A stretch of 64,000 bases of DNA from Mayamaea pseudoterrestris. Taxonomy: Eukaryota > Bacillariophyta > Bacillariophyceae > Sellaphorales > Sellaphoraceae. A program made the translations under genes and the position numbers. Location: positions 868,001-932,000 of the forward strand of contig BROI01000012.1 in NCBI GenBank assembly GCA_027923505.1. Direction: 5' to 3'. The notes under the pieces were generated by a model, which had not been told where the DNA came from, did not search any database, and was given only the letters and a program-made list of their open reading frames with translations. Numbering within the stretch: the first letter of the stretch is position 1; each line of letters opens with the position of its first letter. Of this stretch, positions 55,879 through 64,000 are shown piece after piece.

Positions 55879-57870
55879 TCATGCTGCGACAGCATTGCCA
55901 CAATGTGGAAGTGTCAAGACATCGCCGTTCGATAGTTGGCGCGTGATCGATGTTGCAGCACCGTTCAGTGCAAAGCCACTATTCGAACCAGTCAGTGAGC
56001 AGCCAATTGCCTTTTCGCCCTCGCGAAGTGCGTCCAGCACGCATGCTCCAGCCGGAAGTGTCAAGACTCTGCCAGATGCATCCCTCTTGTCTGAAGGCGT
56101 CAAAAAGACAAATACATAATCTCGCGCCAAGTTGGATTGAGCCTCAGTCAACGCTTGGATGTAAGGTTCAAGCTGTTGCGACCGATCCTTGATGCGCCTC
56201 TCGCGAATCGAGTTCTGCCATACATCGTTCAAACTGCTAGCCGGCTCTGTCGATGAGACTGATGCCTCCGAATGAGACGCGCCGCCATGCTGTTGCCAAT
56301 GCCACTCTTGGAGCTTGCAAAGGTATGCATTGGAAGAAAGGTCAGAGTTGCCACTGCCAACCGATTCAAGCTTGTGCAGCGACACCTTGCCGGCCTGCTT
56401 GGCCTTGTAGTCCCAGTGGCTCGCGAGACCAAACTCGGCCACTCGATGCATTTCTCCGCTGCGGACTTGAATCTCAAGCATCCAAGTCTTGTCGGCAACA
56501 TGGCTCTCGGCCGTATAATGGAGTGACTGGTACCCATTCTGCTTTGGACGCTCAATGTAGTCTTTGAACCGCGGTTGCGACGCCATAGGATTCCATCGCG
56601 TCATGCAAACCTTTTGGGCGTAGTAGCACAAAGCACGCTCACGAGCTTGTAAGACAGCAGATGGCTCGTTCAACCCAAGTCGCTTGCCGTTTAATACGAG
56701 GCGGAGCGCAATGGCATCGGGCACTTGAAGAATGCTCTTGTAACCATATCGAAGCATCTTCTTCCACAATGAATAAGGCTCCTTGACACGAGCCGTCACT
56801 TTAAAGTCTTGTACAAGGTCGCTAAATTCCTTGTCTTGCAAAAGCATGTCCTTCATGTCGACTTGTACTTGCTTGAGAACAGTTTGCATCGATGCGGCAA
56901 TGTCCGTTTGCGCACTCACCGCCTTGTACTGGCGCTTGTACAACAATTTGAAAGCAGCTCCTTCCAGCTCATTCTTTAGTCGATGCATACCCAACCGACT
57001 GGCCAATGGTGCATAAACGTGCAAGGCGTCGCGTCCGCAGGAAATGCTTTCGGGTGTCAACGAATCCGACTCGCATCCTCGCATGCGATACAAGCAGGCA
57101 GCCGAGCGAATCGCCAATGCTCTCCAATCCTTGGTTTCGCTCAGTAGTAGCTTGCGGACAGTCTCGGCGTGGATAGAGTCTGGTCGAGCGCCCATGTCGA
57201 CGCGTGCCGCCAACACTTCCAACTGCTTGAGTCGCGACGCATCACGCGCAATGCTTCGAATAGACTCCTCGACCGAATGCTTTCGCAGCAGTTCCTCCAC
57301 CAAAACAGTATGATCAACTTGATGATTTTCCGATTTACGCGCATTGACGCATGCGTAATAGTGAAAGGCAGCCGCCATGATTGCCGAAAAGCCCATTTCC
57401 ATCTGATCAACAAGAATTCGGCAAAACTCCGCTGCTCCAGCTCGTCTCTGCAAGCTTCCTTCCGACAGTTCCTCGATCGTTTGCAGTAGTCGCCTCGTCT
57501 CTGAACCAGTAAAGAACCGTGATTCGAACATGGCTCGCTCCAAAGTTTGCATATTTTCAAAAGCCAAGTGACTCTTGGGGGTTGACAGCCATGGCGGCAA
57601 GTCGCTCAAGTCGCTTGCAGTAGTTGATAAGTGTTGCGTCGATGACGGAAGGATGAAAGACGACGATTCGATCGAATGACCTTCCTCGTTATCGTCGCGA
57701 AAGAAAATTGTCGTCATGGTCGGTCGAGAAAACGTTGCAGCCGTGGACGCGCTAGACGTTGGCTGGACTCCGGTGAATCCAGAACAACACAAAAATTGCT
57801 GCGCCACGACAAGCGCCACCATGGTCGTCCGAGGACGCTTGCGATGAGTCTTTGATGGTATAGAAGACAT
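55879..57870 (-). CDS. RelA/SpoT homologue (RSH), plastid-type, hydrolase site lost
   Basis: 663 residues, one exon. The N-terminus (MVALVVAQQFLCCSGFTGVQ from an internal Met at residue 17) looks like a signal peptide followed by a CSGF site, like the ASAF motif for complex-plastid import. The HD-type hydrolase region (about 140-300) is recognisable (YAPLASRLGMHRLKNELEG) but its metal ligands are not: the HDxxED site reads FHYYACVN and the later LADRLHNMR-like site reads RSAACLYRMR. The synthetase domain (about 350-490) keeps GYKSILQVPDAIALRLVL, NGYQSLHYTAES and EIQVRSGEMHRVAEFGLASH. A TGS-like domain ends the protein (YVFVFLTPSDKRD). It should make (p)ppGpp in the plastid but not degrade it. 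Confidence 0.85.
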   Translation of the reverse strand: MSSIPSKTHRKRPRTTMVALVVAQQFLCCSGFTGVQPTSSASTAATFSRPTMTTIFFRDDNEEGHSIESSSFILPSSTQHLSTTASDLSDLPPWLSTPKSHLAFENMQTLERAMFESRFFTGSETRRLLQTIEELSEGSLQRRAGAAEFCRILVDQMEMGFSAIMAAAFHYYACVNARKSENHQVDHTVLVEELLRKHSVEESIRSIARDASRLKQLEVLAARVDMGARPDSIHAETVRKLLLSETKDWRALAIRSAACLYRMRGCESDSLTPESISCGRDALHVYAPLASRLGMHRLKNELEGAAFKLLYKRQYKAVSAQTDIAASMQTVLKQVQVDMKDMLLQDKEFSDLVQDFKVTARVKEPYSLWKKMLRYGYKSILQVPDAIALRLVLNGKRLGLNEPSAVLQARERALCYYAQKVCMTRWNPMASQPRFKDYIERPKQNGYQSLHYTAESHVADKTWMLEIQVRSGEMHRVAEFGLASHWDYKAKQAGKVSLHKLESVGSGNSDLSSNAYLCKLQEWHWQQHGGASHSEASVSSTEPASSLNDVWQNSIRERRIKDRSQQLEPYIQALTEAQSNLARDYVFVFLTPSDKRDASGRVLTLPAGACVLDALREGEKAIGCSLTGSNSGFALNGAATSITRQLSNGDVLTLPHCGNAVAA

Positions 57871-58841
57871 CTGACACGATAAAAGTACAAGAGAGCGTTA
57901 GAAATGCAGTTCTCCGATGGAAAATGACAGGTTCCGGTTTTTTCGGCTGCAGGATCGATAATCGGAATTTGAACGACAACTCGCTATATATATCCGTTTC
58001 TGGTCCAGCCTCTCTCAACACAAGTTCCTACGTTAACAAGACACACCTCCGAATGCTTTATATGGCTAGTAGCAATGCTTCCAATGCAGTCCGAGCGTGA
58101 AGTGCGAGTGTCAAGGCCGGCTGTTGATGCATTGCGCCGCGATGATGCGAAAGGAAGCGGAACTTTCCAAGTCGCGTCATGTCGCAGTTGCGCGCCAGCC
58201 GGTCAAGAACCACGAACGAATCGCGATTTCGCACCTCTCTCTCGCCATGGTGGCAATGTTGCTCGATTGATTGATGCTTACCTTATACGTTTATAATTTT
58301 AATGTTGTAATTGAAGCGACTGTCGCTTTTGAAAATTACAAAAGGAAGCAATCAATCAGGAGGGTGATCGAAGCCTTGGATGTGTCGAGATTTTGTGCGA
58401 AGCGGTCTTTCCTAGAATTCTCATCCGGGTTATTCTCCCAAACGTGTCCTCGAATTCGAGGCGCCGTGCGTTTCTGAATGCTTCCAGGTGCTACTCGGCG
58501 TTCGATAATCACGGAAATGTGTTGGAATTATTCCGGGATGATGAAACACCCGAGAGCAAGAAATGTCATTGCGGAACAGGCCCATCTGTGACACGCATTC
58601 GTCGCACGCCGCAAGGAGGTGCGCGCTGGATTTCTTCCGTCGGCCACAAGCCGGAAGCTACCGCCCCGAGGAACAATGCATGCATTGTTACCTTACATAC
58701 AGTACTGAATGGTGTCAATTATATACAAATACCGGGGTAATAGGATTGGAGCTACAACAACTACGCTCGGCTGTATATATTATGTTATTTTTCGCCAATG
58801 CTACCCGTTCTGCTAACTTGAGGATCGTCAGTCAGGCAATG
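57871..58841. other. Intergenic gap
   Basis: 971 bp between the RSH start and the SDR stop. The first 200 bp are probably the RSH promoter. No gene, RNA or repeat is supported; the short plus-strand frames near 58,075-58,960 look random and the last overlaps the SDR gene in antisense. Confidence 0.5.
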
Positions 58842-59953
58842 TCACCTTTTGCCCTTGGCGGCAGCCAGATAGTCGGCAAAGACAGTCTTATAGTCGGGAT
58901 GCCAGCGCGAAAGTGGCTGCCGATTCTCTGTAACATCCTGCATGGCCCAAGTCATGCGTAGACAGTCCGTCTCGCGGTCCACTTCATTGTCGGGACACAA
59001 AATGTAGAATGATTTACAATCCAGTTCCTGGATCATGAAATCAACCACTTGCACAGGCATCCACGCTCCAGAATGAGGCTTCTCTTCATGAAACATTGCA
59101 TCGTCTGTATTGTAAATTGTTCCGCTGGCGACAGCCTTGGCGCGCTCGGCTTTTAGATGAATGCTCGTATTGACCCAACCAGGAATCAGCAACGCGGCTC
59201 GCAGCTTTCCCGTTCCAGCAAACCGCTCAAGCATGAGCTCGTGCTCGAGCCCTTCCGTGTAAACCTTCAAAGCTGCTTTGGAAATGTTGTACGATAGGTT
59301 GCCTGGTGGGCATGTGATTCCTTGCTTGGAACCAGTATTGATAATCAAGCCTGGCTCGTTGGAATCTTTCATCCTGGGGACAAACGCTAGACATCCATTG
59401 ATCGGTCCAAATGTATTGACATTGACGACTTGCTGGAGCGTCGTCAGGTCTGCCAGAGCGCCGCCGCCAAGGCCAATGCCCGCGTTATTAAAAAGAATGT
59501 GAACCGCCCCAATCGCTTTAAAAACTTGGTCGGCAATCTTTGTCATCATGACAGTGTCTGCAACATCGGCAACTTCTGCTAGAATCAGTTGATCACTCAA
59601 TTTTGACTTGCTTTTCACCCACTTCTGTGCCGAGAGCAGCTCCTCGCCGTCAATGTCAAGCATCCAAACGTTCATGCCGGCCTCGGCAAACTTGAGACAC
59701 GCGGCGCGACCGATCCCACTGCTGGCTGCGAGACGAGACGATGCTTCAAGCTTGAGTTGAAATTGAAAACAAACGGAGGAAGTATCTGTTATCGTACAGT
59801 AAACAGAAAAAGCGTGCGTCTCTCGAGTGTGGCTCAGGTCGCTAATGCTGTTGGTCGGATCCTCAAAAGTCGCCGGCGTCGAAACCGAACGTCGAATCGC
59901 CATCAACAAGTGCTCTTACCGCCGGTCACGACCGCCGTATTCCCGGCTTTCAT
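58842..59953 (-). CDS. Classical short-chain dehydrogenase/reductase (SDR)
   Basis: Exons 59,953-59,920 and 59,725-58,842 (194-bp intron, gtaaga donor) give 305 residues. The junction rebuilds the cofactor loop: MKAGNTAVVTG then ASSGIGRAACLKFAEAG, the TGxxxGIG motif, which fixes the start. LDIDGEELLSA follows beta2; the Asp there suggests preference for NAD(H). HILFNNAGIGLGG is the NNAG motif, and the catalytic pair is SYNISKAAL (Tyr and Lys) with the Ser in NTGSKQG. The C-terminal part (residues 190-305) shapes the substrate pocket and is not diagnostic. No targeting sequence is seen. The substrate is unknown. Confidence 0.9.
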
Positions 59954-60937
59954 CAGACTGGATATACTGATTGGATCAGTTTCTGGCATGTTCGTTAGCT
60001 TGAGTGGGATATAGCGATGCAGGTAGTATCATACACAAATGATATGGCAACGACAGCAAGGCGTCGCCGTCGTCGAAAATGATGTGTGTGTCACGTGTCG
60101 TAGTGGTTTTCTGTCATGCAAGTTAGCGTTTGCAAGCGACCGGTAGTATACTGGTTCTTTAGTGCTTGTATCGTAGCTATTGATGTTTATTGTTACTTAT
60201 TACTTCTCCGGTACGCAATTATGATCCAGGGTGTAGGTGCAGATGTCGATAGTCGACCCTAGCCTGTCCTTTTAGCTTGCAAAAATCTGGGAAGCCATGA
60301 GCTACAATTTAACTCGTTAGCGACCCAAGCCGACCTGATACGAATACAGCAGCGGCGTCTGCCTCGTTTGTCCGGGAATGTGTGCACAGTGCAGCAGTAG
60401 GTTTGAATTCGGCACAACGCTCAATTTTCGCGACGGCGTTGCACAGACATTTCCTCACCGTTGGGGGTCCAACATATGCCACGATTAAAAGACCTCTGAA
60501 TCGCCAATTACCGGTGTGTTGGAACCAGCGTTTTTCGGTTAAACAGGAGGGAGGCATCCGATATAAGAGCGTTTGGTCGTGAGTTTATAACATTGGATGT
60601 CCCATGGTTCGATCAATGTCTCAAAATGACTTAGATGACGTCGACAATGACCAACGATGCAACGTGGCGCTCATGTTGGGCATAAACTGAATATTGTCCA
60701 GCACGAGGGCATCTCAATTTATAGCCAACGAAAGATGATCAAAGTTTGCTGGGCCTTTACTATGGATTGTTGTGTGGATTCGACTTCATCTCCAATTCGG
60801 CCCAACATGACTTTCTCGACCAGTGAAGCTTCGAAGAAAGCCGGTGCAACCCCGCCACAGATTATCGACCACGCAGCACAAAACGGAATCCGACTTAGCC
60901 ACACATCAATTATTGATTTCATAATAAAGCAACAACC
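59954..60937. other. Intergenic gap
   Basis: 984 bp between the divergent SDR and the small hypothetical gene. Short frames on both strands (for example 60,309-60,557 minus and 60,657-61,064 plus) lack family features. I see no RNA or mobile element. Confidence 0.5.
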
Positions 60938-61408
60938 ATGTCGCCCTCATCATTGCACCAGAATGAGCCTGCAATTGGTTCGCTTGAGGCCCGCAGAGAC
61001 TCGCCACTCAAGTCGTCGCTGTACGCAAGCACATGCCCGGACACTCTGTCGCTCAACCGCATGATGATCAACCCATCCACCTTTTCGGCTGCACACTCTG
61101 CGCTAGTCAGAGATTACACGCGTCAATCAGACAAGCCAAAGAAGATATGTTTTGAGGTGGTTGATTATGGCTATGGTGACACAGCAGAAGCTGCACCGGC
61201 TCCCTCCAAGAAGAGGAGGTACGAGCGACGCAACAGCAAAACGCCTGCCATGCTACTGGCTATGAATGCCGCATTAAATCTCGACTTTATGGAAGATCCT
61301 GAGGAGACAGAAAGGGATTTCAGCACTAGCAGCGAGGATGATGCGTGGGATGGAGGTCTTGAGATTGCCGAGGAGCTGGTCAAGCAGTTGCAAAATCGGC
61401 GGCGATAA
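60938..61408 (+). CDS. Small hypothetical, probably nuclear protein
   Basis: 156 residues, one exon. No family recognised. A mid segment (KICFEVVDYGYGDTAEA) is followed by a basic cluster, KKRRYERRNSKTP (about residues 90-103), which could be a nuclear localisation signal. The end is helical and acidic (FMEDPEETERDFSTSSEDD, then LEIAEELVKQLQNRRR). Codon use and composition resemble the neighbouring genes, so I take it as real. A different start (Met at 61,061) is possible. Confidence 0.55.
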   Translation: MSPSSLHQNEPAIGSLEARRDSPLKSSLYASTCPDTLSLNRMMINPSTFSAAHSALVRDYTRQSDKPKKICFEVVDYGYGDTAEAAPAPSKKRRYERRNSKTPAMLLAMNAALNLDFMEDPEETERDFSTSSEDDAWDGGLEIAEELVKQLQNRRR

Positions 61409-62261
61409 ACTCGACCTTTCCGGCATATTCAAAGTCTCTTCCATCTCTCGAACGGCTACATAATAATTTATACAAAACTATAGATCACCGTTTTACATTC
61501 TATTATCATTAGTACTATATTTTGGGTCCGTTGTTGATCATGGATGGGTCATGGTTGCTTCCGGCTTGGTCAGGAGCAAAACTCTCGTAGAGATGCGTAG
61601 AACGTAGTACTGGGCGATGGTGGAGGCCAAGAAAGCACGAGAGAAGTTCCTGTGAACGCCAAGGGCCTTTGTATGTACACTAGTCACGATAGTGATAAGG
61701 AAAGGGGTTCACCTATCTGTCCCCATCCTGCACGTGTGAGTCTTGTCATCCTTCGCAAGCGGTCGCGACGTTTTCGTTATCGACAACAGCACTTCAACTT
61801 TAACTACTGTAGTGGTACCTATGATCTCAGTACTGTCATACAAGTACTGTTGTTGTATTTATTGCTTGCTTGCGTGCTGTAATTCGATTCAACACACCTT
61901 GGGGCCCGGCTATCGGGTTTTTCGGTGGGAGGCCCTGCCTATGCTACACTCAAGTCACTCTGGAGCTGGGCTAGCCACGTCCAATTCATTTTCAACTATT
62001 GCATTACTGTAGCTGCTAACTCTACATCCAAGACACTCTGGTGCTCCAAGGATGAGCTGAGCTGGCCAGCAAAGCCTTGTCCTTTTCATTCTATCTGGGC
62101 CAGCCGCCAATGCTCTTCACTCTGGTATTTCAAGAATGAATTGGGCGAGCCACCAAAGCTTCGTCCTGGCCACTCTATTAGTCCCAGAATGAGTAGGGCT
62201 AGCGACCGAAGCTTCTTCATGTCACTTGGTAAACATAACAAAACACAACACGCAGCTACTA
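61409..62261. repeat. Gap with short degenerate repeats
   Basis: From about 61,940 to 62,215 three or four imperfect units of roughly 60-65 bp can be followed by cactctgg, caagaatgag or ccaaggatgag, gggc(t/c)agcca and caaagctt. They are diverged and no element is recognised. The rest of the gap (61,409-61,940) has no gene that I can support. Confidence 0.4.
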
Positions 62262-64000
62262 TTATTTTATAAATGCTCCAGACACAGTTCCCTTTAACCC
62301 CTGCGCTTCCACGTCCATGAGTATATGATCGTAGCCTTTCTTCTTTAAATATGGCTGAAGTCTTTTGGCGTTAATTGGATTGTACCAGCAGTGTGTGCAT
62401 TGGACAATCGTGTCGAGATTGTCAGGATTGTTGTGCATATCGTGCTTCTTGCGGTTCTCGCGAATAGCCGTGCGCATTTGATCCTTGATTGCGGGTGTTA
62501 TAGTATGCTCCGACGCATACATATGCGTGATTTTAGTGTCCCTCAAACCCTTAGTAAACTTTTCCCACGTCTTCATTTTGACTTGGTAGTTCTCGCCGAT
62601 ATTTAGGCACCAAATCTTGCATGACGGCAGCTGTAAAATTTTGATGAGTCTCATAACTTGCTCATCGCGCATGCCTTGATTAAAATTCTAGATTGGCATT
62701 GACAAAGTTAGATATGACAAAATTAAAATGTGACTCAATTAGCTTACGGTCGCAGCGCTTACCTGAATGTAGAGTGCCTCACAATTCGTGTTGACCTCCA
62801 GGGCATCGAGTGCTGCATCAATCACCATGGGAGGAGTATCGGGATCGTTGCAGTATTTCTTCATTTTCAAAACAATCATATCTGTGTCGTTGCTTTGCAG
62901 TTTCTCGATCAACGATCGAACACCATGCGTGCTGAGAGCGGCACGGTTGGGCTGGCGCACCGAGCGCCGAACATAGTTCGAGCCATCAACAGCATCGTTA
63001 TCTTCTATTCGCAGTATTTCCTGAATCTCTGTACGTGTCAAGGGACGATTTGCTTCGCGTCTTCGCCGCTCCGCTGCGTCTGCCTCCTGCGCAGCAATCG
63101 CCTTCTTTTGTTTCTTGCTTATCTTTTTCGAAACACAAACCATTTCAGAGCCCTCCACGTAAGTCTGTCGCCGTCGCTTCACCTTTTCAGATATTGGAAC
63201 CTGGAAGCTTGAAAAATGGTAAAAATCTTCAATGCCACATGGTGGGACTCTAGGAAGGCTAGTGGCGGTTGACGCGGTAGGTGTAGCGATTGGTGGCGGT
63301 CGGATTCCAAACATTTTCGCCGCCCAATCGCGGACTTCCTCTTCGTCCGTTTCTGAGTCCGAGTCTGATCGCTTCACCGATTCCTCCACCCAGTTTGATG
63401 TCTGATTAACGGTTGTCTCCGAGCTTGCCGTGCTGTGAGGCATTGCTACGGCGGAGTGTGGATGCGAAGACGGTGTGGTAGTTGGCAACACCGTATCATG
63501 CGAAAACACACTCTTGGTTGAAGCACTTAATTCCGGTGAGGTTATCTCTTGCTCCGTCAATACACGCCGAAAGGATGAAGCCGCTAAATCGTGTCGATCC
63601 CGTTTCGTTTTCCGAACTTTCGGAATACCGCCGTTTCGGCTTGCATCTTTGCTTTTAAAAGTCTCACTTTTCGATGCTGTTGGTGATTGCTGGTTCTTGA
63701 CCTTCTTTCTTAAGAATCGAAAGTTTTCTTTGGCAAGGCTAACCCACTCCTTGTCCCCATCATCATACGCAACAAAGTATGGTCGCTTGCGCTCAAGACG
63801 AATCTTCTTGACAGTGCCAGCAAAGTACGTCTCCTCGCCGTCCCAATAAATGGCAATTCGCGATCCTTCTTGGACGCGTTCCAAACGCGATGCTGCTTTC
63901 GACGTTTGCGAAACAGCAGCGCTGCCGCTACCGGTAGAGGTACTCTCGGGTGACAATGAGCTTTTCGACGTGGCATGTGGATGCTCCTGCTCCCTCTTTG
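62262..64000 (-). CDS. Tudor-like domain protein, 5' end beyond the window
   Basis: Exons 64,000 (cut)-62,763 and 62,687-62,262 (75-bp intron, gtaagc donor) are visible; the frame stays open to the right edge with no ATG, so the start lies outside. A Tudor/agenet-like barrel is near the visible start: EGSRIAIYWDGEETYFAGTV and FVAYDDGDKEWVSLAKENF. A Ser/Thr-rich middle has basic clusters (KKISKKQKKA). The end is a conserved domain: SVRQPNRAALSTHGVRSL, DTPPMVIDAALDALEVN, EALYIQ-NFNQGMRDEQV across the splice, KITHMYASEHTI and VQCTHCWYNPINAKRL. I recall this end domain from several diatom proteins; its role is unknown to me. A chromatin or RNA role is inferred from the Tudor-like part. Confidence 0.75.

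Overview
The window reads as a nuclear contig from a photosynthetic stramenopile, most likely a diatom. This rests on: a UMP synthase fused in the order OMP decarboxylase then OPRT; a bZIP-PAS transcription factor; a RelA/SpoT homologue with a plastid-type leader; secreted proteins with PSDxPS repeats and with a silaffin-like Lys/Ser-rich body; integrase-repeat proteins; and short GT-AG introns (about 70-350 bp) in compact genes. No species can be named from sequence alone.

Region 1 (1 to about 15,165) is one large tandem satellite with a 169-bp monomer. It has three parts: a ragged, deletion-rich left part (1 to about 3,990), a very homogeneous core (about 3,990-12,560), and a diverged sister subfamily at the right edge (about 12,560-15,165). 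Every kind of monomer keeps an 8-bp-arm dyad, GGTGACAA-C-TTGTCACC. A short non-coding LTR element of the TRIM type (13,101-13,776) sits inside one of these dyads. A complete tRNA-Glu(CTC) gene lies just right of the array (15,404-15,476, minus strand), followed by about 1.4 kb of AT-rich sequence with a diverged direct repeat.

Region 2 (16.8-24.5 kb) holds housekeeping genes: a RAD6-type E2 (intron-split); a probable Rpp38/L7Ae RNase P/MRP subunit divergent from exosome subunit RRP4; an organellar PPR protein; an ER/secretory thioredoxin-fold membrane protein; and a two-unit integrase-repeat secretory protein.

Region 3 (24.9-29.8 kb) is a regulatory pair on the plus strand: bZIP-PAS, then a protein with two bZIP domains.

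Region 4 (30-43 kb) holds a HAD-fold phosphatase-like gene with four exons, a RING-H2 protein, a ZNHIT3-like zinc-finger HIT protein, a Lys/Ser-rich then Cys-rich secreted protein, a HEAT-repeat protein, and the three-exon UMP synthase.

Region 5 (43.2-64 kb) holds a small secreted PSDxPS protein with a hydrophobic tail, a CYP4-like P450, an AIF-like flavoprotein, a diatom-type hypothetical, a four-exon MscS-like channel of about 1,150 residues (with a stray fragment resembling it in the upstream gap), a plastid RSH whose hydrolase residues are lost, an SDR, a nuclear-type small hypothetical, and a Tudor-like protein running off the right edge.

No operon logic applies. Genes are packed head-to-head or tail-to-tail with gaps of 100-500 bp. 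Exon coordinates below were derived by hand from reading frame and GT/AG signals.
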